Assembly (NCBI GenBank): GCA_963678085.1
Contig: OY782680.1
Coordinates: forward strand, 2,356,001 to 2,420,000
Source of the DNA: Aliishimia sp963678085
GTDB taxonomy: Bacteria > Pseudomonadota > Alphaproteobacteria > Rhodobacterales > Rhodobacteraceae
Direction of reading: 5' to 3'
DNA: 64,000 nt
Part shown: in pieces, positions 51,119-60,321 of the stretch
Layout of the letters: each line of letters starts with the position of its first letter
How positions within the stretch are numbered: position 1 is the first letter of the stretch
The notes under the pieces: model-generated
The model's input: the letters and a program-made list of their open reading frames with translations, nothing else
Told to the model about the DNA's origin: nothing
Database searches by the model: none
Position numbers and translations under genes: made by a program

Positions 51119-52528
51119 CTATAGTTCTGGTGGGCGCTGGCTGGGCCAGTTGGTTGCCTCATGCCAAGCCTGCGCCATTTGCAATAGCGCCCCATCATCG
51201 CCGCGCCGCCCAATCAATTGCATGCCCATCGGCAACCCATTTGCGCCAAAGCCAATTGGAATGTTCACCACCGGCAGGCCGATCAGGCTTGCAGGGGTCA
51301 CCACTTGCATCCAGCGATGATAGGTGTCCATTGCGCGCCCCGCGATTTCGCTTGGATATTCGGTGCCATGATCAAAGGGCCAAACCTGCGCCGAGGGCAG
51401 GGCTAGGACATCATGGCTCTCAAACAGCTCAGCCGCCCGTGCATACCAAGCCGAGCGCAGCGAGCTCAGGCGGTGCACATCCTGGCCCGACAGTTTCAGC
51501 CCGTTTTCGATCTCCCATTGCGCCGTAGCTTTCAGGCGTGCGCGCGCCTCAAGGTCTTCAAATAAGGGAGAGAGCCCGCAGGCAATCGCATAGTGACGCA
51601 AGCCAACCCAACTTTCCCAGATTGCCTCAATCGGATGTGGCGGCGCGCAGTCTTCAATCCGGCACCCAATGTCAGACAATTGCGAAAGCGCCCCGGCGCA
51701 AAGCTCCGAAATCCCCGGTTCATATGGGAAAGCCCCGCCCCAATCCCCCATCCAAGCAATCTTGCGTCCGGTGACATCAGCAGTGATCTCTGGCGCTGCC
51801 CGAGGGATGCTAATCGAAAACGGCTGGCGCGGATCCGGCCCGGACATGGTATCCAGCAACAACGCCAAATCTTTAGGACAACGCGCCATGGGGCCATTTG
51901 TAGCTAAATGCTGCAAAAACGTCTCGCCCTTGGGCTCGGATGGCACCAGTCCAACGGTCGGCCGCATCCCATAAACATTGCACCAAGCAGCCGGGTTGCG
52001 CAGCGAGCCCATCATGTCACTGCCATCAGCCACGCTCAACATGCCCGTTGCCAGCGCCACTGCCGCCCCGCCCGAAGAGCCCCCACAAGTGCGGCTGAGA
52101 TCATAGGGGTTAGAGGTCACCCCATGCACCGGGTTAAAGGTCTGAGAACCAAGGCCAAATTCCGGCGTGTTGGTTTTGCCAATCACAATCGCCCCAGCCT
52201 GCCGCAAGCGGGCCACCATCAGATCATCGCTTGCCGCCACTTGATCAGCAAAAAGCGGTGAGCCCATCGAGGTCGGAAAACCAGCGGCATTTGCCAAATC
52301 CTTGATTGCGATAGGAATACCGTGCAGCCAGCCTTTGCGCGCATCTTGATCAGCGGCGCGCGCCTCATCCATCAAAGCCTCTGGAACCCGCAGAGACACA
52401 ATCGCATTGACCCGCCCGTTCACCGCATTGATCCGGTCCAAGGTGGCCTGCATCAGCTCTACTGCCGAGAGCTCTTTACGCTGCAGCATCTCGCTAAGCG
52501 CAGCCGCCGAATATGTCCCCAGCTCCAT
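51119..52528 (-). CDS. amidase signature family protein
   Basis: 469 aa amidase of the Ser-cisSer-Lys type. Catalytic Lys in HGIPIAIKDLANAAGFPT (about 77), cis-Ser and nucleophile in TCGGSSGGAAVALATG (about 151-166) and DGSDMMGSLRNPAAWCNVYGMRP, where the common GSDGGGSIR loop is GSDMMGSLR. Substrate unknown; not GatA, because no gatCB is nearby and the length and ends differ. Three bases behind the DegT-type gene, so in one operon with it. Confidence 0.9.
   Translation of the reverse strand: MELGTYSAAALSEMLQRKELSAVELMQATLDRINAVNGRVNAIVSLRVPEALMDEARAADQDARKGWLHGIPIAIKDLANAAGFPTSMGSPLFADQVAASDDLMVARLRQAGAIVIGKTNTPEFGLGSQTFNPVHGVTSNPYDLSRTCGGSSGGAAVALATGMLSVADGSDMMGSLRNPAAWCNVYGMRPTVGLVPSEPKGETFLQHLATNGPMARCPKDLALLLDTMSGPDPRQPFSISIPRAAPEITADVTGRKIAWMGDWGGAFPYEPGISELCAGALSQLSDIGCRIEDCAPPHPIEAIWESWVGLRHYAIACGLSPLFEDLEARARLKATAQWEIENGLKLSGQDVHRLSSLRSAWYARAAELFESHDVLALPSAQVWPFDHGTEYPSEIAGRAMDTYHRWMQVVTPASLIGLPVVNIPIGFGANGLPMGMQLIGRRGDDGALLQMAQAWHEATNWPSQRPPEL
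51669..51679. repeat. near-match of the TTGTCWGACAA palindrome in the amidase gene
   Basis: ATGTCAGACAA, one mismatch to the consensus but identical over 11 bp to the operator copy at 13611-13621. Confidence 0.6.
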
Positions 52529-52531
52529 GCC

Positions 52532-53725
52532 CTACCCCCCTTGATAGACCGCCGATACCTCAGAGCGTATGATGCGCGCGATCTGGGCGCAATCCTCAAG
52601 GCTAAAGGTGAGCGGAACGCGAATATCCATGATCCCGGCCAAAATGCGATCGCTCGAAGGCATCGGCGCGCTCGGCGCATAGCGCCAGCTGTCATAGCGC
52701 GAGGTGAAGGCCACCGGCTCTGGCGCACCGAACCATTTCAGCTCGACCCCGCGCCCGCCGCACCGCTTGAGCAGATGTTGGATCGCCTCCTCGTCCCAAT
52801 CCAGCAGCAAGAACTGGAAAGAGGAGCCAACAATCCCCTCATCATCCGGGCGCGCGATCAGCGTCAAGCCCGTGGTGTTTTCTAGTCCCCCCTCAAGCAC
52901 CCGATAGCGTTCATTCCAGCGCGCCACTTGGCTTTGCAAATCTTTCAGCTGAGGACGCAGTATCGCGGCGCGCAAATTATCCATCCGGCCTGAGATATTG
53001 GGCGTGACATATTTCACCGTCTCAAACACCTCCGGGGCGGGCGCGGCAAGGTGGCGCTCATAGAGCATATAGGAACCAGACAGAATGATCGCGCGCGCCG
53101 CCAGCTCTGCATCATCGGTGATCAGAAAACCGCCTTCGCCCGAGTTAATATGCTTGTAGGTCTGGGTGGAATAGCAACCAATCACCCCGTGCCGCCCTGA
53201 AGGCGTGCCGCGCCAAGAGCCGCCCATCGCATGCGCGCAATCCTCGATCACCGCAACGCCCGCCTCGTTGCAGATCTGCATCAGCCGATCCATATCCGCG
53301 ATATGCCCGCGCATGTGGCTCAGCAAGAGAACCCGCGCTTGGTCGGCTTTGGCCGCGAGATCCTCAAGGTCGATGGTGAGCGCCTCAGTAACCCCCACAA
53401 AAACCGGCTCTGCCCCCACCGCGGCAATCGCGCCTGGAACGGGGGCCAGGGTAAAGGCGTTGGAGAGAACCTTATCGCCTGGCCCGATCCCAAGCGCGCG
53501 CAAAGCCGTTGCCATCGCATAACCGCCGGACGCCACAGCAAGCGCGTATTTCGCCCCACTCATCGCAGCAAATTCCTGTTCCAGCAGGGCCGTTTCGCTC
53601 AGCTCATCCGGTGCTGTGTTATAGCGATGCAACCGCCCAGAGCGTAGAACACATAGGGCCGCCTCAATCCCCGCATCTGGAATGGGTTCTTGCTGGGTGA
53701 AGTTTCCGGTAAATTTTTCTGTCAT
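52532..53725 (-). CDS. DegT/DnrJ/EryC1-type PLP aminotransferase
   Basis: 397 aa. The fold-type-I pattern typical of sugar aminotransferases: YALAVASGGYAMATALRALGIGPGDKVL, VIEDCAHAMGGSWRG, and the Schiff-base Lys in CYSTQTYKHINSGEGGFLITDD (about 190). DegT members usually transaminate nucleotide keto-sugars, but no sugar-nucleotide genes are beside it, so the substrate is uncertain. ATG 53725 is chosen; a longer frame to 53764 lacks a Shine-Dalgarno. Divergent from the MmgE/PrpD gene. Confidence 0.88.
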   Translation of the reverse strand: MTEKFTGNFTQQEPIPDAGIEAALCVLRSGRLHRYNTAPDELSETALLEQEFAAMSGAKYALAVASGGYAMATALRALGIGPGDKVLSNAFTLAPVPGAIAAVGAEPVFVGVTEALTIDLEDLAAKADQARVLLLSHMRGHIADMDRLMQICNEAGVAVIEDCAHAMGGSWRGTPSGRHGVIGCYSTQTYKHINSGEGGFLITDDAELAARAIILSGSYMLYERHLAAPAPEVFETVKYVTPNISGRMDNLRAAILRPQLKDLQSQVARWNERYRVLEGGLENTTGLTLIARPDDEGIVGSSFQFLLLDWDEEAIQHLLKRCGGRGVELKWFGAPEPVAFTSRYDSWRYAPSAPMPSSDRILAGIMDIRVPLTFSLEDCAQIARIIRSEVSAVYQGG

Positions 53726-53839
53726 ACATAACTTGTTCCAGGGTGCGCGCCGGGCGTCAAGCATTCAGATGACTTGCAAAACGACAGCGAAGTCGCATTT
53801 AGACAAGCCTGCCGTGTCGCGCCCTTGGATGCTCGCCTT

Positions 53840-55153
53840 ATGGATGCACTCAACCCGACCCGATTTATTCACGCCCTTTCATGGGATCAAATTCCGCAAG
53901 CCGCGCGCCACGCGGCCAAGCGAAGCCTGCTTGACACGCTTGGGGTCGCAGCTGGAGGGCATGGCACCCGGCTCAGCCGCATCATTCGCGATCATGCCGC
54001 TGAGGATATGCCGGGGCGGGCGTCTATGCTTTTTGATGATCGCACGGCTTCCCTGACGGGTGCGGCCATGGCGGCGGGCATGATGATTGACAGCTTGGAT
54101 GGGCATGATGGCTATAACCCAGCCAAAGGGCATATCGGCGCGCCGCTTCTGCCTGGACTGCTTGCCTTTGGGATCGAGCAAGACGTGAGTGGGAAAGACT
54201 TCTTGACCGCTATGGTGGCTGGCTATGAGATCGGCGCACGGACAGCCACGGCTCAGCATGGCACATGCCCCGATTACCACACCTCTGGCAGTTGGGGCGC
54301 TGTTGCGGTGGCGGCGGCTGGATCACGGCTTAAGGGGCTGGATTTGCAGCAGACGCGCCATGCGATGGGGATCGCCGAATATCACGGGCCGCGCAGCCAG
54401 ATGATGCGCTGCATTGACACCCCCACGATGCTGAAAGACGGGGCGGGATGGGGCGCGCTTTGCGGGGTCTCGGCAGTGCAATTGGCGCAGCGCGGCTTTA
54501 CCGGAGCGCCGGCGATCACCGTTGAACAGGCCCCTGAATATTGGGAAACGCTGGGGCAAGACTGGCTGATCACCCAGCAATATTTCAAACCCTACCCGGT
54601 GTGTCGCTGGGCGCAAGCACCGGTTGAAGGGGTTCTGGCACTGCGCGCGGCCCATCAATTGCGTTCAAAGCAGGTTCAAAAGATCACGATTGAGACCTTT
54701 CACGAAAGCTGCCGCCTTGCCACCGCGCGCCCGCAAAGCACGGAAGAGGCGCAATACTCCACTTCATTTCCTTGCGCGGTTGCCCTGGTGCGCGGCGCGC
54801 TCACTCCTGCGGACATAGCGGACGACGCGTTAAATGATCCCGAAATCCTGCGGCTCTCAACCGGCCTTGAAATGGTCGAACATGATTATGCCAATGACGC
54901 CTTTCCCGCGCAGCGCTATGCGCGAGTTACGCTGACTTTGACGAGCGGAGATGCGCTGCACAGCGATTGGATGAGCCCCTTGTGGACCGCTGAGGCCCCG
55001 CCAAGTGATACGGAATTGTCAGACAAATTCCATGATCTCGCGGGCCCCGTGCTCGGGAAAGTGCGCGCTGATGCCATTGAAGCGGCGGTGTGGGATCTAG
55101 AGGCGCGCGCGCTGTCAGATCTGACCCAGCACCTGATGTCAGCCCCCGATTAA
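53840..55153 (+). CDS. MmgE/PrpD family protein
   Basis: 437 aa from ATG 53840; a TTG start at 53774 would add 22 residues. Family features: AARHAAKRSLLDTLGVAAGG, MMIDSLDGHDGYNPAKGHIGAPLLPGLLA, HTSGSWGAVAVAAAGSRLKGLDLQQTRHAMGIAE, YFKPYPVCRWAQAPVEG. Members include 2-methylcitrate dehydratase PrpD and itaconate-related enzymes. Without prpB/prpC neighbours a methylcitrate role is not supported. A LSDK-coding TTGTCAGACAA lies at 55016. It overlaps the convergent gph-like gene by 15 bp. Confidence 0.88.
   Translation: MDALNPTRFIHALSWDQIPQAARHAAKRSLLDTLGVAAGGHGTRLSRIIRDHAAEDMPGRASMLFDDRTASLTGAAMAAGMMIDSLDGHDGYNPAKGHIGAPLLPGLLAFGIEQDVSGKDFLTAMVAGYEIGARTATAQHGTCPDYHTSGSWGAVAVAAAGSRLKGLDLQQTRHAMGIAEYHGPRSQMMRCIDTPTMLKDGAGWGALCGVSAVQLAQRGFTGAPAITVEQAPEYWETLGQDWLITQQYFKPYPVCRWAQAPVEGVLALRAAHQLRSKQVQKITIETFHESCRLATARPQSTEEAQYSTSFPCAVALVRGALTPADIADDALNDPEILRLSTGLEMVEHDYANDAFPAQRYARVTLTLTSGDALHSDWMSPLWTAEAPPSDTELSDKFHDLAGPVLGKVRADAIEAAVWDLEARALSDLTQHLMSAPD
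55016..55026. repeat. TTGTCWGACAA palindrome inside the MmgE/PrpD gene
   Basis: Exact TTGTCAGACAA; flanks extend it to AATTGTCAGACAAATT. Codes Leu-Ser-Asp-Lys. Confidence 0.8.
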
Positions 55154-55804
55154 CCCCTGCACGATATCCGGCAGGTCGGCATAGTCGCTCAACAAGGCCT
55201 CAGGCTTGAGCGCCGCCATATCCTGCCCTGACGGGCCAAAGGTGACAAGAATGCTGGGCACCCCGGCAGCCTTTGAGGTGTTGCGATCCGTATCACTATC
55301 ACCCACCAAGAGCGTCTGAGCAGGATCGCCCCCAAGAAGCCGCACGGTTTCAAAAAGCGGGGCCGGGTTAGGTTTGGCGATACCAAGCGTATCTGGCCCC
55401 ACAAGCGCGCCGAAAGCCTCCCGCACCTGCAAAGCCTGCAGCAGCTGCTCAGCCAGGGCGATCGGTTTATTGGTGCAAATGCCAACCCCGTAGCCCAGGG
55501 ATTTCAGATCCTCCACCGCCGCCATCGCCCCAGGATAAAGCACTGTATGATCTGCAATCTGGCGGGAATAATGGTCAAGCAAGATCGGGTAATACTTCGC
55601 GATAATCGGCGCCGGTTCACTATGTCGCACCCGCTCTAAACCTGCGCGCAGCATCCGCCGCCCACCGCGCAAAGCAATGCCTGCATCATTTGATGTCAGC
55701 AAATCCCCATGCCCCATATCACGAAAACAAGCATTTGCCGCCGCCAGCAGATCTGCGCTCGTATCAGCGAGTGTGCCATCCAGGTCAAAAATTACGCTCT
55801 TCAT
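55139..55804 (-). CDS. gph: HAD-family phosphoglycolate phosphatase-like protein
   Basis: 221 aa HAD hydrolase. Nucleophile motif VIFDLDGTLADTSADL (about 4-19), motif II VGICTNKP (about 113), motif IV LLVGDSDTDRNTSKAAGVPSILV (about 168). The C1 cap matches the Gph group that removes phosphate from 2-phosphoglycolate; other phosphate esters are possible. ATG 55804 with GGGGTGGGG upstream. Divergent from glmU. Confidence 0.85.
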   Translation of the reverse strand: MKSVIFDLDGTLADTSADLLAAANACFRDMGHGDLLTSNDAGIALRGGRRMLRAGLERVRHSEPAPIIAKYYPILLDHYSRQIADHTVLYPGAMAAVEDLKSLGYGVGICTNKPIALAEQLLQALQVREAFGALVGPDTLGIAKPNPAPLFETVRLLGGDPAQTLLVGDSDTDRNTSKAAGVPSILVTFGPSGQDMAALKPEALLSDYADLPDIVQGLIGG

Positions 55805-55914
55805 CCCCACCCCTTGCGTTGCAAAATTGCAATTTACTTTGATCAGCCAATTGCTTGCCCCATTGCAGCATTTCGTTAAAAGGATGGTAATGAATTTTCA
55901 ACAAAAGGCCAGCG

Positions 55915-57267
55915 ATGAAAACGGCGCTTATTATTCTTGCAGCGGGCAAAGGCTCGCGCATGCTTTCGGATTTACCCAAAGTTTTGCACCCGATTGGCGG
56001 TGTTCCCATGCTGGATCATGTGCTGGCGACCAGCCGCGTACTTGAGCCAGAGCATATCGTGGTCATCACGGGTCACGAGGCCGAGCAGGTCGAAAAGCAT
56101 CTGGCCACCCTGCCCTATGAAACGACCACGGTGCGCCAGGACGAACAACTTGGCACTGCGCATGCTGTCGCTCAGGCGAAAGAGGCGCTGGCCGGGTTTG
56201 ACGGTCTTGCGCTCGTGCTCTTTGGCGATACGCCCTTTATCAGCGCTCAGACGCTCGAAACCATGGCAGAAGCGGCACAAAGCAATGATGTGGTGATCTT
56301 GGGCTTTGAGCCCGAAGATCCAGGTCGCTATGGTCGCTTGGTCATGCAGGATGGCAGCTTGCAGCGGATTGTGGAATATAAAGACGCGAGCGAAGACGAG
56401 CGTGCAATTGGCCTGTGTAACGGCGGGCTTACCGCAGTTTCCAGTCCGCTACTTTTCTCGCTTATTGATCAGATCGGCAATGACAACGCGTCTGGCGAAT
56501 ATTATCTGACCGATATCGTCGCCAAAGCGCGTGCGCAGGGGCATAGCGCAACTGCCGTTGTCTGCTCAGAAGAAGAAACCATCGGCATCAACACCCGCGC
56601 GCAGCTCGCCCAAGCGGATGGGTATTTCCAGACGAAAATGCGGCAAGAGGCTATGGCGGCCGGGATCACATTGATGGCACCGGAAACGGTTTATTTCGCA
56701 CATGATACCGTGATTGGCCGCGATGCGGTGATTGAGCCCAATGTCGTGTTCGGCCCAGGTGTGAGCATTGAAAGCGGTGCGCGCATTCGTGCTTTTTCCC
56801 ATCTGGAAGGCTGCCATGTCTCGCGCGGTGCGACGGTTGGTCCCTATGCCCGGCTGCGCCCCGGTGCAGAGCTCAGTGAAAACGTACATATCGGCAATTT
56901 CGTCGAGGTGAAAAACGCGCAAGTGTCTGAAGGCGCTAAGATAAATCATTTGTCCTACATTGGCGATGCATCGGTAGGCGCAGGCACAAATATCGGCGCG
57001 GGAACTATCACTTGTAACTATGACGGCGTGATGAAGCATAAGACAACAATCGAAGAGGGCGTCTTTATCGGCTCCAACACCATGCTCGTGGCCCCTGTTA
57101 CTGTCGGGGCGGGCGCTCTGACCGCAACAGGCTCTGTGATCACAAAAGATGTGCCGAGCGATGCGATTGCCTCAAGTCGGGTTGAGCAAAACAACCGGCT
57201 CGGCAAAGCTCAGAAGTTTTTTAACATGCTGCGCGCAAAGAAAGCGCGCTTGATGAAAGATAAATAA
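55915..57267 (+). CDS. glmU: bifunctional GlcNAc-1-P uridyltransferase / GlcN-1-P acetyltransferase
   Basis: 450 aa, makes UDP-GlcNAc for peptidoglycan and LPS. N-terminal pyrophosphorylase domain: LAAGKGSRMLSDLPKVLHPIGG, QLGTAHAV, LFGDTPF. C-terminal left-handed beta-helix (about 240-440) with hexapeptide repeats, including GPYARLRPGAELSENVHIGNFVEVK and NYDGVMKHKTTIEEGVFIGSN. Immediately followed by glmS with no gap, so the two steps of UDP-GlcNAc synthesis are cotranscribed. Confidence 0.97.
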   Translation: MKTALIILAAGKGSRMLSDLPKVLHPIGGVPMLDHVLATSRVLEPEHIVVITGHEAEQVEKHLATLPYETTTVRQDEQLGTAHAVAQAKEALAGFDGLALVLFGDTPFISAQTLETMAEAAQSNDVVILGFEPEDPGRYGRLVMQDGSLQRIVEYKDASEDERAIGLCNGGLTAVSSPLLFSLIDQIGNDNASGEYYLTDIVAKARAQGHSATAVVCSEEETIGINTRAQLAQADGYFQTKMRQEAMAAGITLMAPETVYFAHDTVIGRDAVIEPNVVFGPGVSIESGARIRAFSHLEGCHVSRGATVGPYARLRPGAELSENVHIGNFVEVKNAQVSEGAKINHLSYIGDASVGAGTNIGAGTITCNYDGVMKHKTTIEEGVFIGSNTMLVAPVTVGAGALTATGSVITKDVPSDAIASSRVEQNNRLGKAQKFFNMLRAKKARLMKDK

Positions 57268-59088
57268 ATGTGTGGAATCGTCGGAATTTTAGGAAATCAT
57301 GAGGTCGCGCCGATCTTGGTGGAGAGCCTGCGCCGCCTGGAATATCGCGGCTATGACAGTGCGGGCATCGCGACGATAAACGACGGAAAACTGGATCGTC
57401 GCCGCGCTTTGGGCAAGCTGGTGAACCTATCTGACCTCTTGGTGCATGAGCCTCTCGCAGGCCATGCTGGCATCGGCCATACGCGTTGGGCGACCCATGG
57501 CGCGCCAAGCGTAGATAACGCCCACCCGCACCAAGCGCGCTCTGTTGCGGTCGTTCATAACGGTATCATCGAGAATTTCAAAGAGCTGCGCGAAGAGCTG
57601 GCTGCGGTCGGCATTAATTTTGTCACAGAAACCGACACAGAAACCGTCGCCTTGCTGGCGCAGATGTTTCTGGATCAGGGGCATAGCCCAATTGAGGCCG
57701 CGAATAAGACCGTAGACAAGCTAGACGGTGCCTATGCGCTGGCCTTCCTCTTTGATGGCGAGGCGGATCTGATCTTTGCAGCGCGCAAGGGCTCTCCGCT
57801 GGCGATTGGGCATGGGGACGGAGAGATGTTTGTGGGCTCAGACGCAATTGCTCTGGCCCCGCTGACAAACCGCATCACCTATCTAGAAGACGGGGACCGC
57901 GCGATTGTCACCCGCGCTGGGGTGGAGATTTCCGACCTTGAGGGACGCCGCGCAAACCGTGCTCTGCGCACCATCGAAATAGATGCCACCCGTGTGGACA
58001 AGGCTGGACATAAGCATTTTATGTCCAAAGAGATTGCCGAACAGCCTTCGGTCATCGCCAAGGCCATTGACCATTACATCGACGACAAAGGCGACATCAC
58101 CCTGCCCGGCGAGGGAATCGATTTCTCCAAGGTTGAGCGCCTGACGATGGTGGCCTGCGGAACAGCTTATCTGGCTTGTATGACCGCGAAATACTGGTTT
58201 GAGCAATATGCCCGCCTGCCTGTCGAGGTCGATGTGGCCTCAGAATTCCGCTACCGCGAGCCGCCCATCACCAAAGGCACAGTGGCGCTTTTCGTGTCTC
58301 AGTCGGGGGAAACCGCCGATACCTTGGCCGCGCTGCGTTATTGTGATGGCAAGGCTGACAAAATCGTCTCCGTGGTCAATGTCCCCGAAAGCTCAATCGC
58401 GCGGGAAAGCGATCTGGCCCTGCCAATTCTGGCGGGCGTCGAGGTTGGCGTGGCCTCCACCAAGGCCTTTACCTGCCAATTGGTCGTCCTGCTCGCCATG
58501 GCCCTGAAGGCCGCGCAAGAGCGGGGCACACAGACGCAAGAGCAAATCGCGCAGCATATCGCCGATCTTCGGGCCATTCCTGGCTTGATAAACAATGCGC
58601 TTGGCACCGAAGACCACATTAAAGTGATCTCTCGCCGCATCAGTGAGGCCCGCGATGTCCTGTTCTTGGGGCGCGGCGCGATGTATCCCCTTGCCCATGA
58701 GGGCGCTCTGAAACTCAAAGAAATCAGCTACATACATGCGGAAGCCTATGCATCTGGCGAGCTGAAACACGGCCCCATCGCGCTGGTGGATGAGCATGTG
58801 CCCATCGTTGTGCTCGCCCCGCAAGACAGCCTATTCGATAAGACAGTCTCAAACATGCAAGAGGTAATGGCCCGCAAGGGGCGCGTGTTGTTGATCTCGG
58901 ATACGGATGGGTTGCAAACAGCGGGGGATGGCTGCTGGCAGATGATCGAGATGCCCCGCGTGGCTGAAATCACCGCGCCGATCCTTTATGCCGTGCCTGC
59001 CCAGCTGCTGGCCTATCACACCGCAGATGCCAAAGGCACCGATGTGGATCAACCGCGCAACCTGGCGAAATCCGTCACGGTAGAATGA
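57268..59088 (+). CDS. glmS: glutamine-fructose-6-phosphate aminotransferase
   Basis: 606 aa, first step of amino-sugar synthesis. N-terminal glutaminase: catalytic Cys2 in MCGIVGILGNHE, RRLEYRGYDSAGIA, THGAPSVDNAHPH. Two SIS isomerase domains (about 280-420 and 455-595) and the conserved C-terminal KSVTVE. It begins at the base after the glmU stop and overlaps the AlkD-like gene by 4 bp. Confidence 0.97.
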   Translation: MCGIVGILGNHEVAPILVESLRRLEYRGYDSAGIATINDGKLDRRRALGKLVNLSDLLVHEPLAGHAGIGHTRWATHGAPSVDNAHPHQARSVAVVHNGIIENFKELREELAAVGINFVTETDTETVALLAQMFLDQGHSPIEAANKTVDKLDGAYALAFLFDGEADLIFAARKGSPLAIGHGDGEMFVGSDAIALAPLTNRITYLEDGDRAIVTRAGVEISDLEGRRANRALRTIEIDATRVDKAGHKHFMSKEIAEQPSVIAKAIDHYIDDKGDITLPGEGIDFSKVERLTMVACGTAYLACMTAKYWFEQYARLPVEVDVASEFRYREPPITKGTVALFVSQSGETADTLAALRYCDGKADKIVSVVNVPESSIARESDLALPILAGVEVGVASTKAFTCQLVVLLAMALKAAQERGTQTQEQIAQHIADLRAIPGLINNALGTEDHIKVISRRISEARDVLFLGRGAMYPLAHEGALKLKEISYIHAEAYASGELKHGPIALVDEHVPIVVLAPQDSLFDKTVSNMQEVMARKGRVLLISDTDGLQTAGDGCWQMIEMPRVAEITAPILYAVPAQLLAYHTADAKGTDVDQPRNLAKSVTVE

Positions 59089-59768
59089 CCGGAGACGAGG
59101 CCCTTGCCGCGCTGACATCGCGCATTGATAAAGCGCGCGGGGCCTCAATGCGCCAATATCACAAAGTGGATCGCCTTTACCTGGGCATCCCCAACCCCGA
59201 GCTTGATCTGCTCGCACGCGACTGGCGCAAACAGCTCGACACCCCGGCGCGGATCACAATCGCTGACCACCTATGGCAAAGTAATATCTATGAGGCGCGC
59301 GTTTTGGCCGCCAAATTGCTGACCTCTGCCCGGCTGCGCCCGGACGATACCGCCGCCTGGGCGCTTATTTTCGGCTGGCATGTGGATTTTGACAGCTGGG
59401 CGATTGCCGATCACGCTTGTATGGCGGGCCAACGCCGCTTGACTGCCGACCCTAGCCGCTTGGATCAGATTGAGCCCTGGACCCGCAGCGATCATATGTG
59501 GACCAAACGCGCTGCGCTGGTGATGACCCTGCCCTGGACCAAACAAAACCATCCCAAACCGCAAGAGCTAGAGGCGCGCGAACGTATCCTGAGCTGGGCC
59601 GCGAACTACATCCCTGACAAAGAATGGTTTATTCAGAAGGCCATCGCCTGGTGGCTGCGCGAGCTTTCGAAACATGATGCGCCGCGCGTGATCACTTTCC
59701 TTGATCAGCACGGCCCAGACATGAAACCCTTTGCCCGCAAAGAGGCCGCGAAGCACCTAAATGCTTAG
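59085..59768 (+). CDS. AlkD-like DNA alkylation repair HEAT-repeat protein
   Basis: 227 aa all-helical HEAT-repeat protein of the AlkD family, which includes glycosylases removing 3- and 7-alkylpurines. It has KARGASMRQYHKVDRLYLGIPNPELDLLARDW, WQSNIYEARVLAAKLL, WDVDSW-like WHVDFDSWAIADHAC, SDHMWTKRAALVM and WFIQKAIAWWLRELSKH, with the Trp and Asp positions of the binding cleft kept. ATG overlaps the glmS stop (ATGA). The stop shares four bases with the convergent lipoprotein gene. Confidence 0.85.
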   Translation: MTGDEALAALTSRIDKARGASMRQYHKVDRLYLGIPNPELDLLARDWRKQLDTPARITIADHLWQSNIYEARVLAAKLLTSARLRPDDTAAWALIFGWHVDFDSWAIADHACMAGQRRLTADPSRLDQIEPWTRSDHMWTKRAALVMTLPWTKQNHPKPQELEARERILSWAANYIPDKEWFIQKAIAWWLRELSKHDAPRVITFLDQHGPDMKPFARKEAAKHLNA

Positions 59769-60238
59769 CCCTCAACCTTTAATTCTAATTCCGCCAGCGC
59801 GGTAAGTGACAGCCCTAAAGCGCGCATCGCTTCAAGGGAAACACGGCTACCCGCAGTGATCTCACCCTCAATCGGGCGCAGCTCGAGCTTGACGGTTTTG
59901 CCAGTAGCAACAACGGTGGCGCGCCCCTGCGTGAGCGTTTGAACAAGCGGCGTTTTAATCCAAAGCCCTGTCTCGGTTGGCGATCCAAGCGAACCCACAG
60001 TCACCCCAAGCACTTGCCCTGGCGCCGCGCTTGGCCGCCTCTTTGGCGGGGTCACCTCCGGCTTGGGCGTCTCGGGTTCAGCAGCCGCAGGATCAAGGGG
60101 AGTTTCTTCAATCGGAAAATCAACCGTGTTACTGACGCCGGTATCATGCCCTTCAAAGACGGTTTCCTCTTTGAACGGTAAAGTCACACAAGCCCCGAGC
60201 ACAACCGGGACGACCAATACAAATATTCCCACTCTCAT
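59765..60238 (-). CDS. putative lipoprotein of unknown function
   Basis: 157 aa from ATG 60238. Signal peptide with lipobox VVLGAC (Cys about 17), then a Pro/Glu-rich linker (about 35-75) and a C-terminal domain GQVLGVTVGSLGSPTETGLWIKTPLVQTLTQGRATVVATGKTVKLELRPIEGEITAGSRVSLEAMRALGLSL. Similar Rhodobacterales proteins have, I believe, been annotated as D-galactarate dehydratase, which nothing here supports. Probably envelope-associated. Confidence 0.75.
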   Translation of the reverse strand: MRVGIFVLVVPVVLGACVTLPFKEETVFEGHDTGVSNTVDFPIEETPLDPAAAEPETPKPEVTPPKRRPSAAPGQVLGVTVGSLGSPTETGLWIKTPLVQTLTQGRATVVATGKTVKLELRPIEGEITAGSRVSLEAMRALGLSLTALAELELKVEG

Positions 60239-60321
60239 ACCCCCACAAAGCACATCAAAAGCATTAACACAATCGTCCAAATGCACTTGCCGCGCCCGAG
60301 TGGTGGGTTTATTTCTGCCCC

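Noticed and set aside
59765..60238. D-galactarate dehydratase
   Set aside because: A name I associate with similar annotated proteins, but this is a 157-aa lipoprotein without any dehydratase motif.
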